Source: an uncultured Atopobium sp. (GTDB taxonomy: Bacteria > Actinomycetota > Coriobacteriia > Coriobacteriales > Atopobiaceae). From it: a stretch of DNA of 30,978 bases. Below, piece by piece: positions 9,139-16,982 of this stretch. The stretch is from positions 1 to 30,978 of the forward strand of contig CALHVU010000019.1 in NCBI GenBank assembly GCA_938036925.1, given 5' to 3'. The position numbers and the translations under genes were made by a program. The first letter of the stretch is position 1, and each line of letters begins with the position of its first letter. Under the pieces are notes generated by a model, which saw only the letters and a list, made by a program, of their open reading frames with translations, did not search any database and was not told where the DNA came from.

Positions 9139-9168
9139 TCACCAATCAAAGCATTACTAGAAGGACTA

Positions 9169-10479
9169 CTATGCGTTAGCCTCTTTTTCAGTCTTCCAAC
9201 CGTCAACAAATGCAGACTTAACAGCATCCCAGTCCTCTGTTCCTGCTGCATAGCCCTTAAGTGCACTGGAGAGATTGTTCTTCCACTCCTGAGAAGGAAT
9301 GTAAATGAAGTCCCAAGCAACAGACTCATTACCCTTCTTTGCATACTCAGCTGCAATGTTTGCAAGAGCATTCTTAGTTGCCTTTGCGTTCTTGAATGGA
9401 ATGGTGAAGCCCATCTCCTCAGCAATTGCAGTGGTAGCTGTATCAGAAGTTACGCACCAATAGATAAAGTCAAGCGTTGCCTTCTGGGAAGCGTCGTCTG
9501 CCTTGGAGCTTACGCACCAATAGTTCTCGCCGCCGGAGCACATACCCTGCTTCTCTTCACCCTTAACACCAATATAAATTGGAATCATACCAAGAGCATC
9601 GTCACCAAGCTTCTTGATGTCATTGTATGCCCAGGTACCGTTCTGGTAGAAGACTGCGTCGCCGTTAACAAACTCTGCCACAGCGTCATCACCAGTCTTG
9701 CCAGAAAGCTCTGTTGGGCTGCATGTAGCATTGTTGATATAGAGATCAAAAATCTGCTTGTAGTTAGGGAGATACGTTCCCTTAATTTCTTTAGCCTCAG
9801 GATTACCAGTATCCTTGAACTCATAGTACAGAGGAAGATTTGCAAGGTGTGTGGTAAAACGCCAGTCAGAACTGGAATCAAGGCCAGCACTGGTAAATGC
9901 GCCCTTTACGCCAAGCTCTGCTTTGCGAGCCTGAATATCCTCAACGACCTTCTTCAGTGAGGCAAAGTCCTTGATGTCGTCTCCCTTATAGCCAGCCTTC
10001 TCAAGCAGCTTCTTGTTGTAGATAATGCCGTAGTCTTCCTCTACATAGTCAACACCGTAGACAACGCCATCCTCCTGAAGTTTAAGAGCGTCATTGGTGA
10101 GCTCATCCAGAATCTTGGCACCCTTTAGGTCAATACAGTAATCCTTTACACCAATAAGACCAGAAGGACCATTTGTCTGGAACAGTGTTGGAGCTACAGA
10201 AGCGTCCTTGTTAATCTCAGACTGGAATGTCTGTGCATAGGTATCAGAAGCAGCAGTTACTACCTTTACAGGAACCTTTGTTTCCTCAGTATACTTAGCT
10301 GCAAGATCTTTCCACTGCTGATCAGCCTCAGGCTTGAAGTTCAGGAAATAAACTGAACCGTTTGCAGAATCAGACCCTCCCTGCTTTTTGTCGTTATTTC
10401 CTCCACAAGCAACAAGACCCAGTGAGCAAAGAGCTGATGCACTTAAGGTGACAAACTGCCTACGATTGATACCGGACAT
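9169..10479 (-). CDS. malE: Maltose/maltodextrin ABC transporter solute-binding lipoprotein
   Basis: A 436-residue extracellular sugar-binding protein of family-1 type that delivers substrate to MalFG. Its N-terminus has a twin-arginine-like NRRQFVTL, a hydrophobic stretch and the lipobox LVAC with Cys25 as the lipidated residue. It is therefore a membrane-anchored lipoprotein, perhaps Tat-exported. A Gly/Asn/Lys linker follows. The rest is a typical mixed alpha/beta binding protein with many aromatic residues. The ATG has a strong ribosome binding site (GGAGGAGTC). It is first in the operon, under the promoter described at 10599-10627. Annotation as maltose-specific depends on the downstream malK, malQ and glgP genes. 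Confidence 0.9.
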   Translation of the reverse strand: MSGINRRQFVTLSASALCSLGLVACGGNNDKKQGGSDSANGSVYFLNFKPEADQQWKDLAAKYTEETKVPVKVVTAASDTYAQTFQSEINKDASVAPTLFQTNGPSGLIGVKDYCIDLKGAKILDELTNDALKLQEDGVVYGVDYVEEDYGIIYNKKLLEKAGYKGDDIKDFASLKKVVEDIQARKAELGVKGAFTSAGLDSSSDWRFTTHLANLPLYYEFKDTGNPEAKEIKGTYLPNYKQIFDLYINNATCSPTELSGKTGDDAVAEFVNGDAVFYQNGTWAYNDIKKLGDDALGMIPIYIGVKGEEKQGMCSGGENYWCVSSKADDASQKATLDFIYWCVTSDTATTAIAEEMGFTIPFKNAKATKNALANIAAEYAKKGNESVAWDFIYIPSQEWKNNLSSALKGYAAGTEDWDAVKSAFVDGWKTEKEANA

Positions 10480-10598
10480 AAGACTCCTCCTTAGAGAGTG
10501 CTCCTAACCCTTTGCTAGGTTGCATCTCTTCTCATGATTTTCATAAGCTATGCTTTGATACACGTTCAAAACAATTTTGCTTATGTCTACAAAATAAA

Positions 10599-10627
10599 AG
10601 TATATTAGTATTAACGAGTTGTTTAAA
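10599..10627 (-). promoter_or_regulatory. Probable malE operon promoter
   Basis: In minus reading, TTTAAA (10622-10627) and TATACT (10599-10604) are 17 bp apart. An alternative pairing is TTGTTT (10625-10630) with TAATAT (10602-10607), also at 17 bp. Either way the -35 falls inside the 18-bp palindrome. The leader to the malE ATG would be about 110 nt. Confidence 0.55.
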
Positions 10628-10633
10628 CAACTC
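10616..10633. promoter_or_regulatory. 18-bp perfect palindrome, candidate operator of the mal operon
   Basis: GAGTTGTTTAAACAACTC is fully self-complementary and sits on the -35 of the predicted malE promoter. A dimeric GntR-type regulator is encoded immediately across the intergenic region. It is the obvious candidate ligand, and the position suits repression. No binding data can be inferred from sequence. Confidence 0.6.
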
Positions 10634-10774
10634 ACTTCCGAGCGGTATGAAATTATCGGTAAATGGTATGAAAGGAATCATTTTATGTAACTTTCATTTT
10701 TATAAAGCTACTATCTAATCAAGAGCAATTTTAACATGCAACTCCAACCTTCAACAGCACGTTAAGGAAAAAAT

Positions 10775-11494
10775 ATGCCAAGCGCACGGTTTAATACGAT
10801 TTATCATGATTTAAAAAATAAGATCTTAGACGGGACATATGCGTATGAGTCCTATTTACCAACCGAGATGGAGCTTACTAAGATATATTCCTGCTCCAGA
10901 AACACCGTTCGACGTGCGCTCACACTTCTGTCCGATGAAGCTTTTCTTCAGCCTATTCACGGTAAAGGCGTACGCGTTATTTGGCAGAAAAAGCCAAGTG
11001 AGGTTATTGGCTCATTAGAAGGACTTGAGTCCTTTCAAGAATATGCCCACAGAAACAATCTTGTACCTGAAACAAATGTCATTATCTTTGAGCACGTTCC
11101 TTGCACAGACGATATTTCTCATCAAACTGGTTTTAAAGCAGGAGAAGAACTTATTCACATTATTCGAATCCGTAAACTCGACGGATCTTCTCGCCAGATA
11201 GACAACGACTACCTTTTAGCATCTGCCGTTGGAAATCTAACCATTGCTGATGCATCAACGTCTATTTATGCATACCTAGAAAACACGCTTCATATGAAAA
11301 TTCTAAAGAGCAAAAGAACCATCAGTGTTGAGCTGGCAACTGAAGAAGACCAGCGACATTTAGAGCTTGGAGATTTTAACTGCGTTGCAGTGGTGGAAAG
11401 CCATTCATTCAACTCAAAAGGCGTTATGTTTGGCTTCACACAAACTCGTAGTCATCCAGAAACGTTCTGCTATAAGGTTATTTCAAAAAGATAA
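10775..11494 (+). CDS. GntR-family (HutC/TreR-like) transcriptional regulator with UTRA domain
   Basis: A 239-residue DNA-binding regulator. Residues about 5-70 form the GntR winged helix-turn-helix (LPTEMELTKIYSCSRNTVRR, then HGKGVRV as the wing). Residues about 80-235 form a UTRA ligand-binding domain, which in this subfamily usually senses sugar phosphates or other small metabolites. It is transcribed divergently from malE and is most likely the local regulator of the maltodextrin operon, acting at the 10616-10633 palindrome. The inducer is unknown; a sugar phosphate is plausible from the subfamily. It ends 7 bp from the convergent ABC-2 permease gene, with no obvious terminator between them. 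Confidence 0.88.
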   Translation: MPSARFNTIYHDLKNKILDGTYAYESYLPTEMELTKIYSCSRNTVRRALTLLSDEAFLQPIHGKGVRVIWQKKPSEVIGSLEGLESFQEYAHRNNLVPETNVIIFEHVPCTDDISHQTGFKAGEELIHIIRIRKLDGSSRQIDNDYLLASAVGNLTIADASTSIYAYLENTLHMKILKSKRTISVELATEEDQRHLELGDFNCVAVVESHSFNSKGVMFGFTQTRSHPETFCYKVISKR

Positions 11495-11501
11495 TCTGCG
11501 G

Positions 11502-12380
11502 TTAAATGTGCAGAATAAATTTCTTCTCTAGTTTGTGGAAGACGGTATAGCCAATTACGAGGGCAAGAACTGCAGAAACAAGGCAGCCTAAAATGGTGCT
11601 TGTTGCAGGAAACTTCTGGAAAAGAAGGCAGTCTCTAATAAATGTTACAAAGTGGAACATTGGATTAAAGCGCTCAATCTGAAGCATCCAAGGCGACATG
11701 ATATTAACGGAGTAAAAGAGCGGTGTACCATACATCCAGGCAGTGGTTACAACGCTCCACAGGTGGATAACGTCTCTAAAGAAGACTGCAAGAGCCGAGA
11801 GAAGCATTGCAAGACCGATGCAAAAACAAGCCAGAAGCAGCAAAGCAACAGGTGTGAGCAATGAATAAATTGTCAGCGGAATGCGGAAGACAAGCATAAC
11901 AATGCCAACAGCAATGAGCGAGAAAAGATAGTTTACAACCGCAAAAAGCACCTTCTGAACAGGGAAAACAACACGATTGATGCGAACCTTCTTAAGCAAG
12001 CTAGATGCATCAATAATTGAGCGCATTCCCATAGTGGTTGCATCGTTCATCAACTGAAACGCTGTGTTACCCAGAATAAGATACAAAGGATAGTTCACAA
12101 CATCCTCGGCGCGGTTGCCTAAAAAAGTAGAAAAGACAACTGCCATAACGGTCATCATCAAAAGTGGGTTCAAAACTGACCACACAACACCCAAAATGGA
12201 ACGGCGATATTTGAGCTTGAAGTCTTTACTTACCAGCTGACGCAAAATGAACTGGTCACGCTGATGTGTTGGATACCATGCATCTCGAGCAGAAACAGCA
12301 ACAAGACTTGCACTATTAGTATTTGCAGAAACTACGCTTGTGTCCTGCGCATTATTAGTTTGTGTTGAAGACTCGCTCAC
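11502..12380 (-). CDS. ABC-2 type polysaccharide/teichoic-acid export permease (TagG/Wzm-like)
   Basis: A 292-residue membrane protein. A Ser/Thr/Asn-rich cytoplasmic tail (about 1-40) precedes a conserved amphipathic region (LVSKDFKLKYRRSILGVVWSVLNPLL) and six predicted membrane segments, the pattern of ABC-2 permeases such as TagG, RfbA and Wzm. These export lipid-linked wall polysaccharide or teichoic acid together with a separate ATPase (TagH/Wzt). The start is GTG 12380, with AAGGAT about 7 nt upstream. The expected ATPase gene is missing: downstream is the convergent regulator and upstream a divergent kinase gene. Either the partner is encoded elsewhere or the pair was split. The family is clear; the substrate is not. 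Confidence 0.85.
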   Translation of the reverse strand: MSESSTQTNNAQDTSVVSANTNSASLVAVSARDAWYPTHQRDQFILRQLVSKDFKLKYRRSILGVVWSVLNPLLMMTVMAVVFSTFLGNRAEDVVNYPLYLILGNTAFQLMNDATTMGMRSIIDASSLLKKVRINRVVFPVQKVLFAVVNYLFSLIAVGIVMLVFRIPLTIYSLLTPVALLLLACFCIGLAMLLSALAVFFRDVIHLWSVVTTAWMYGTPLFYSVNIMSPWMLQIERFNPMFHFVTFIRDCLLFQKFPATSTILGCLVSAVLALVIGYTVFHKLEKKFILHI

Positions 12381-12457
12381 GCGCTATCCTTTTCTACCGA
12401 TTTCTGTATGGTTTATCCTAGCACAGACAGACAAAGCCGTTTAAACTTGAAACGTTG

Positions 12458-12486
12458 TTGAACTGTTTTCTCCACTATTTTATTTT
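12458..12486 (+). promoter_or_regulatory. Probable promoter of the lipid kinase gene
   Basis: TTGAAC (12458-12463) and TATTTT (12481-12486) are 17 bp apart, giving a leader of about 60 nt. The ribosome binding site before ATG 12554 is weak. Confidence 0.4.
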
Positions 12487-12553
12487 GATATGTGGTGACA
12501 AGACTATTTAGTAACAGCGCGCTCAACAGCAGCGCTTGTAGAAATGGTGCAAT

Positions 12554-13483
12554 ATGTCTCAATCCCCTCTTGGACGCACGCTTATCATTGCTAATCCGGC
12601 TGCTCATAGCGGTAAAGGTGCTGCTGGTGCAGAGTTTGCTCGCCACTTTTTAACCAGCTATTCTGCTGCAACAGACGGATACGAGCTCAAGCTCACCACA
12701 GCTATGGGAGATGCGCGTGTCATGGCCGCAGAAGCTGCGGACTTTGATACGGTTGTCGCACTTGGCGGAGATGGCGTCATCCACGAGGTGGTCAACGGCC
12801 TCATGACCTTATCGCCAGAGGTTCGTCCAGCGCTTGGCATTATCCCTATGGGTTCGGGAAACGACTATGCACGCACTCTGGGTATGAAAATTAACGACCC
12901 CGAAGGCGCGTTTGCACAGCTGGTTCGCGGCAAGGTAAAGCAGCTAGAGATTGGTCGCATCAACGACGTCTACTTCATGGAGACCATGTCGTTTGGACTT
13001 GATGCAGCTATTGCAGCCGACACCACAAAGCGCCGCGCGAACAACTCCTCTACCGAGGGCGAGGCGCTCTTCTTAACCTCGGGTCTCAAGTTTATGGCTG
13101 CAGGTAGCAAGGGTTACCCTTGCACCGTTTCGTTTGATGGCGAGAAGGACATTGATCTTCAAGCGCTTATCATGGCCTTCCAGATTGGCCCTACGTATGG
13201 CGGTGGCTTTAAGGTCTGTCCGCATGCGCAGCCTGACGATGGCCTTCTTACCGTCTGCTACAACACTAAAGTACCTATCATTCCTCACCTGTTGGCTCTG
13301 TTTGGCCTGGCTAGGGCTGGCAAACACGTCAACTCCCGCATCATTGAGGAGCGCCACCTCAAGCAAGCAGTGGTAACTTTCCACAAGCCTGTCCCAATTC
13401 AGGTAGACGGAGAAGAGCTTCCCTTTGCAGAGCAGTTTGTCATTGAAGTTATTCCCGCTGCACTTTCCGTGATTGTTCCCTAG
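12554..13483 (+). CDS. Diacylglycerol kinase family lipid kinase (DagK/YegS type)
   Basis: A 309-residue soluble or membrane-associated lipid kinase that transfers phosphate from ATP to diacylglycerol or a related lipid. In Gram-positive bacteria DgkB recycles diacylglycerol from lipoteichoic-acid synthesis. The N-terminal NPAAHSGKG (14-22), the catalytic-domain motif GGDGVIHEVVNGL (71-83) and PMGSGNDYAR (98-107) are all present. The C-terminal beta-sandwich contains GPTYGGGFKVCPHA and VDGEELP. The gene stands alone between a divergent permease gene and the convergent ptsI. It is somewhat richer in G+C codons than the mal genes by eye. The exact lipid substrate is not determined. Confidence 0.88.
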   Translation: MSQSPLGRTLIIANPAAHSGKGAAGAEFARHFLTSYSAATDGYELKLTTAMGDARVMAAEAADFDTVVALGGDGVIHEVVNGLMTLSPEVRPALGIIPMGSGNDYARTLGMKINDPEGAFAQLVRGKVKQLEIGRINDVYFMETMSFGLDAAIAADTTKRRANNSSTEGEALFLTSGLKFMAAGSKGYPCTVSFDGEKDIDLQALIMAFQIGPTYGGGFKVCPHAQPDDGLLTVCYNTKVPIIPHLLALFGLARAGKHVNSRIIEERHLKQAVVTFHKPVPIQVDGEELPFAEQFVIEVIPAALSVIVP

Positions 13484-13549
13484 CGCACAGAGCGACTCCT
13501 GCGCCGTAGGTCGCGCTTCGCGGCTCGGGCTTTGCTGGTTGCGCATTGC

Positions 13550-13567
13550 GAGAAGATCGATCTTCTC
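13550..13567. repeat. 18-bp perfect palindrome in the dagK/ptsI convergent gap
   Basis: GAGAAGATCGATCTTCTC is perfectly self-complementary. It has no T-run on either side, so it is a poor terminator. A GGTGAGAAG-type sequence beside it resembles a motif found past two other local terminators. Confidence 0.5.
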
Positions 13568-13579
13568 ACCAAAAGGTTT

Positions 13580-13622
13580 AACGTTAAAGAAACAGGGGCA
13601 CCTGCCAGCGCAGATGCCCCTG
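13580..13622 (-). terminator. Intrinsic terminator of ptsI
   Basis: A 13-bp stem (13593-13605 with 13610-13622) containing one U-G wobble and a 4-nt loop is followed in minus reading by TTTCTTTAA. It begins about 24 bp after the ptsI stop. Confidence 0.88.
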
Positions 13623-13645
13623 AATTTGTTTGTGTGAGCTAAGAC

Positions 13646-15349
13646 TTAGCGAGCTTCACGCTCAAGCAGAGCCTTAACCTCAGCTGCGGTATCAAGTTCC
13701 ATGACGCGAGCAGTGAGCTCGTCTGCCTCAGCCTTTGTCCAAGCAGCAATGGTCTTGCGGGTGCGCAGGACAGATGGTGCAGAGACGGAGAACTCGTCCA
13801 GGCCAAAGGAAAGAAGGACTGGAATGAGCAGTGGATCTGCAGCTGCCTCGCCGCACATACCAACCATGATCTTCTCCTTGTTGCCCTCGCCAATGAGGTA
13901 CTTGAGGGAACGGAGGACGGATGGCTGGTAAACCTCGTAGAGGTAGGCAACGCGGTCATTACCGCGGTCAGCGCACATGGTGTAACCAATAAGGTCGTTG
14001 GTGCCAATGGAGAAGAAGTCGCACTCACGAGCCAGCTTGTCTGCAATCAGGGATGCAGATGGAGTCTCGATCATGGTGCCGACCTCGATGTCCTTGTTGT
14101 AAGCTACGCCCTCAGCGTCAAGCTCACGCTTGCACTCCTCAACAAGAGCCTTTGCCTGGCGAACCTCATCAACGGTGGTAACAAGAGGAAGCATAATCTT
14201 GATGTCGCCAAATGCGGATGCGCGGAGAAGAGCGCGGAGCTGAACCTTGTACTGCTCAGCATTGTTGAGGCAGTAACGGATAGCGCGGAAGCCCATGAAT
14301 GGGTTCTCCTCAGCCTTCATGTTGAGGTAAGGAATCTCCTTATCGCCACCAACATCAAGAGTGCGGATGATGACAGGCTTATCCTTCATGCGCAGAGCAA
14401 CCTTCTGGTAAGCAGCAAACTGCTCTTCCTCGCTTGGAAGCTCCTTTGCGTCCATGAACAGGAACTCGGAGCGGAACAGACCAATACCCTCAGCGTCAGC
14501 GTCAACTGCGCCGTTTGCGTCATCTGGATTACCGATGTTAGCAACAAGCAGAACCTTGATACCGTCAGCAGTTACGGTCTCCTTGCCGCGATAAGCCTCA
14601 AGAGCAGCCTTCTCTGCAGCATAAGCCTCAGCCTGAGCCTTGTACTCAGCAAGCTCAGTCTCGGAAGGATTGACAACAACCTTACCGTTAGTGCCGTCGA
14701 CAACAATAGCATTGCCAGTTGCAACCTCAGAAGTGATGTTAGGAACAGAAAGAACTGCAGGAATCTCAAGAGCACGAGCAATGATTGCGGAGTGAGAAGT
14801 ACGACCACCAGTCTCGGTAACAATACCTGCAACGTGGTCCTTATCGATGTCTGCGGTCATAGAAGGAGTCAGCTCATGGCAGACAATGACGGAGTTCTCT
14901 GGAAGTGTGGAGAGGTCAACAACCTCTTTACCAAGAAGGTCAGCGAGAAGACCGGTCTTGACGTCAGCAACGTCTGCTGCGCGCTCACGGAAGAGCTCAT
15001 CCTCCATGCCAAGGAACATGTTGTAGTACATGTCGTAGGCGTCGCTTACAGCCTGCTCAACGCAGGTGCCGCCATCAATAGCACCGTTAACAGCCTCTTT
15101 AATGCCCTCATCCTCAGCAAACTCAATGTGGGCACCCATAATAGCAGCGGCTTCCTCGCCCACTGTCTTGGTCATGCGCTCAATCTGTGCGTTAGTCTGT
15201 GCAATAAACTTAGTTACAGCCTCTGCGTAACGAGCCTTCTCTGCAGCAGTGTCTTCAACAGTGTGCGGAGTAAAAGTGAGGTCTGGATCTACGGCAACCT
15301 GAGCAGTACCGATGCCGATTCCGTTGGATGCATTGACTCCCTCAAACAT
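13646..15349 (-). CDS. ptsI: PTS enzyme I (phosphoenolpyruvate-protein phosphotransferase)
   Basis: This general cytoplasmic PTS component takes phosphate from PEP and passes it to HPr. The product has 567 residues, the normal length. Residues about 1-145 are the HPr-binding region. The phosphorylated histidine is His186 in GGRTSHSAIIAR. The PEP-binding TIM-barrel follows, with GLFRSEFLFM (290-299), the GTNDLIGYTMCADRGND region (449-465) and catalytic Cys499 in MVGMCGEAA. ATG 15349 is preferred over the in-frame start at 15364 because AGGAG lies directly upstream of it. No ptsH lies beside it in this window. The gene runs in the same direction as fruK but is separated from it by a strong terminator, so it has its own promoter. 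Confidence 0.96.
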   Translation of the reverse strand: MFEGVNASNGIGIGTAQVAVDPDLTFTPHTVEDTAAEKARYAEAVTKFIAQTNAQIERMTKTVGEEAAAIMGAHIEFAEDEGIKEAVNGAIDGGTCVEQAVSDAYDMYYNMFLGMEDELFRERAADVADVKTGLLADLLGKEVVDLSTLPENSVIVCHELTPSMTADIDKDHVAGIVTETGGRTSHSAIIARALEIPAVLSVPNITSEVATGNAIVVDGTNGKVVVNPSETELAEYKAQAEAYAAEKAALEAYRGKETVTADGIKVLLVANIGNPDDANGAVDADAEGIGLFRSEFLFMDAKELPSEEEQFAAYQKVALRMKDKPVIIRTLDVGGDKEIPYLNMKAEENPFMGFRAIRYCLNNAEQYKVQLRALLRASAFGDIKIMLPLVTTVDEVRQAKALVEECKRELDAEGVAYNKDIEVGTMIETPSASLIADKLARECDFFSIGTNDLIGYTMCADRGNDRVAYLYEVYQPSVLRSLKYLIGEGNKEKIMVGMCGEAAADPLLIPVLLSFGLDEFSVSAPSVLRTRKTIAAWTKAEADELTARVMELDTAAEVKALLEREAR

Positions 15350-15500
15350 ACATGCTCCTATCATTGTCCACTTAGCGGTGTATAACGTTCTGCAAGCCTA
15401 TCCACACAAGACAATAGTCGCAGAAACTAACCTGTCTTTGTACAGAGTAACATTTTTTTGACCTGTTACGTTGTGAGTATCTTTAAATAAATTTCAATAA
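15350..15500 (-). promoter_or_regulatory. ptsI upstream region
   Basis: This interval between the fruK terminator and ptsI must hold the ptsI promoter. A possible -10 TATACA lies at 15379-15384 with TTGTGT upstream, but the spacing is not ideal. An inverted repeat GTAACA/TGTTAC (15447-15452 and 15464-15469, 11-nt spacer) is the only other structure I see. Confidence 0.3.
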
Positions 15501-15538
15501 AAAACACTTGGCGAGAAAATCCTTCTTGCCAAGTGTTT
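15494..15538 (-). terminator. Intrinsic terminator of fruK
   Basis: An 11-bp perfect stem (15502-15512 with 15528-15538) is extended by GAGAA/TTCTT inside the loop. In minus reading it is followed by a T-rich run (GTGTTTTTTATT). It lies about 100 bp past the fruK stop. Confidence 0.85.
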
Positions 15539-15639
15539 GTACGTTCATGATAGTAAAAGTGTTCAGTATTTCTTGCGCGGCGAAAGTACACCATCTGAGG
15601 GTTTCTCGCCAAAAGACCTAGACGATTAGCTTGTGGTTA

Positions 15640-16653
15640 CTACTCAGAATCTGCCAGCCAAGATGACTTGCCCTCGCGGCTCTCCTCTTTCTGGCGAGCA
15701 AGCTGAATCTCTTCTGCGATAGAAGCAGGCATTTCTCGGCCCATCTTCTTGTAGAGAGCAGTGACAACACGATCGATGGTTGCGCGCTTTGCGATTCCTC
15801 GGCTTGCTGCAGTTGCCGTTCCGCAAGCAGAAGCGTAGATAAGCGCAGTGTCGTAATCATAGCCAGCGGTGGTCTTTGCCAAAAAGCCTGCAACCATGGA
15901 GTCACCAGCGCCAGTTGCGTTAACAAGGCGAATCTTTGCAGTTGGGACAATGTGCTCAGTACCGTACTCGTCCAGGAGCAGCGAACCTGCACCGCCGCAA
16001 GAGACGATAACGTTGCGAGCGCCGCCGTCCTGGAGCTTCTTTGCAAATGGAATGCACTCTTCTGGAGTCTCTGGACTTGCACCAAAGATACGGCCAACCT
16101 CGTGGTTGTTAGGCTTGATCAGGAATGGTTGAGCCTTAATAGCCTCCATAAGCAGCTGACCAGGAGCGTCAACAACAAACTGAATACCGCGACCAGCAAG
16201 CTGAGCCATAAGGCGAGTGTAGATATCCTCTGGAAGCGAGCTTGGAATAGAACCGGTAAGAACCAGGGTGTCACCTGCGCCAACAACATCCATGCGCTCC
16301 AGCAGCTCATCAACCTTTTTCTCTGGAATGCGTGGGCCATTACCGTTGACCATGGTCATAACAATGCCGTTAAGCTTGACATTAATACGAGTAAAGCCAG
16401 AATCAAGCTTGACGAAGTTACTTGGAATACCCTGACGCTGAAGATCACTCAGCAGGTATTCACCAGTAAAGCCACCGACAATGCCCATAGCAACGGTGAC
16501 TTTATCAAGCTCATTTAAGAGTGTGGAGACGTTAATACCATTACCACCGCAGTGCAACTCTTCTGAGGAGGAACGGTTAGTAAAGCCCATGTCCAATGTG
16601 TTTGGATGCATGACATAGTCAAGCGCGGGATTAAGCGTCATTGTGTAAATCAC
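15640..16653 (-). CDS. fruK: 1-phosphofructokinase (PfkB/FruK family)
   Basis: This enzyme phosphorylates fructose-1-phosphate to fructose-1,6-bisphosphate in the cytoplasm. The product has 337 residues, a little longer than typical FruK (about 305), with a charged C-terminal extension after about 305. The N-terminus MIYTMTLNPALDYVM, the GFTGEY motif (61-66), TRINVKL (88-94) and LTGSIPSSLP (132-141) are FruK-like. The C-terminal PfkB signature NATGAGDS has catalytic base Asp251. Unusually, the first signature reads CGGNGINVS, with Asn38 where FruK and LacC normally have lysine. The start is GTG 16653 with CGGAGGA 8 nt upstream. No fructose PTS transporter gene is adjacent. Tagatose-6-phosphate kinase is a weaker alternative. 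Confidence 0.88.
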   Translation of the reverse strand: MIYTMTLNPALDYVMHPNTLDMGFTNRSSSEELHCGGNGINVSTLLNELDKVTVAMGIVGGFTGEYLLSDLQRQGIPSNFVKLDSGFTRINVKLNGIVMTMVNGNGPRIPEKKVDELLERMDVVGAGDTLVLTGSIPSSLPEDIYTRLMAQLAGRGIQFVVDAPGQLLMEAIKAQPFLIKPNNHEVGRIFGASPETPEECIPFAKKLQDGGARNVIVSCGGAGSLLLDEYGTEHIVPTAKIRLVNATGAGDSMVAGFLAKTTAGYDYDTALIYASACGTATAASRGIAKRATIDRVVTALYKKMGREMPASIAEEIQLARQKEESREGKSSWLADSE

Positions 16654-16692
16654 GGCGAGTCCTCCGAACTACAATAAAATCATGGAGACTTC

Positions 16693-16721
16693 AGTATGAC
16701 GCAATCGCTCTCAACAAACAA
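16693..16721 (-). promoter_or_regulatory. Probable fruK promoter
   Basis: In minus reading, TTGTTT (16716-16721) and CATACT (16693-16698) are 17 bp apart. The leader would be about 30-35 nt. Confidence 0.4.
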
Positions 16722-16740
16722 TTAGAAACTAGCGACTCAC

Positions 16741-16773
16741 AAAAAATAAAAACCCCGACGCATGCCGGGGTTT
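16741..16773 (-). terminator. Intrinsic terminator of the tRNA-His/tRNA-Lys transcript
   Basis: An 8-bp GC-rich stem (AAACCCCG 16750-16757 with CGGGGTTT 16766-16773, 8-nt loop) is followed in minus reading by TTTATTTTTT. It lies 10 bp after the tRNA-Lys CCA end. Confidence 0.9.
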
Positions 16774-16783
16774 GAAATTCAAA

Positions 16784-16859
16784 TGGTGGATCGTCAGGGG
16801 TTCGAACCCTGGACCTTGGGATTAAGAGTCCCCTGCTCTACCAGCTGAGCTAACGATCC
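16784..16859 (-). tRNA. tRNA-Lys (anticodon CTT)
   Basis: The acceptor stem GGATCGT pairs with ACGATCC. The D-arm TAGCTCAGCTGGTAGAGC, anticodon loop CTCTTAA and T-arm GGTTCGAACC are present. The 3' CCA is encoded. It follows tRNA-His in the same transcript. Confidence 0.95.
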
Positions 16860-16874
16860 AATTAACGTTTCGAA

Positions 16875-16951
16875 TGGGGTGGGAAAAGGGGCTCGAACCC
16901 TCGACCTACGGAGCCACAGTCCGTCGCTCTGCCAACTGAGCTACTCCCACC
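16875..16951 (-). tRNA. tRNA-His (anticodon GTG)
   Basis: The anticodon loop is CTGTGGC. The gene encodes the G(-1) at 16951 opposite discriminator C73, the identity pair for HisRS, and the 3' CCA. The T-arm is GGGTTCGAGCCC. It lies upstream of tRNA-Lys with only 15 bp between them. Confidence 0.95.
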
Positions 16952-16982
16952 ATTTGGCCACCTCATGAAACGCAGCTAAATC

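Larger units (their letters stand above)
10480..10774. promoter_or_regulatory. Divergent control region between malE and the GntR-family regulator
   Basis: This 295-bp gene-free interval carries the outward control signals for the mal operon and its putative regulator. It contains the malE promoter with an overlapping palindrome, a pair of direct repeats (GGTATGAAA at 10644-10652 and 10665-10673) and an AT-rich stretch before the regulator. The regulator has an AAGGA ribosome binding site ending 7 nt before its ATG. I could not fix the regulator's own promoter with confidence. Confidence 0.6.

Noticed and set aside
13073..13546. A 157-codon minus-strand frame opposite dagK
   Set aside because: It overlaps the lipid kinase, whose catalytic motifs are intact. 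No homology-like pattern.
14792..15385. A 197-codon plus-strand frame opposite ptsI
   Set aside because: Antisense to a complete enzyme I with all motifs. No ribosome binding site and odd composition.
15952..16518. A 188-codon plus-strand frame opposite fruK
   Set aside because: Antisense shadow of a confirmed kinase gene.
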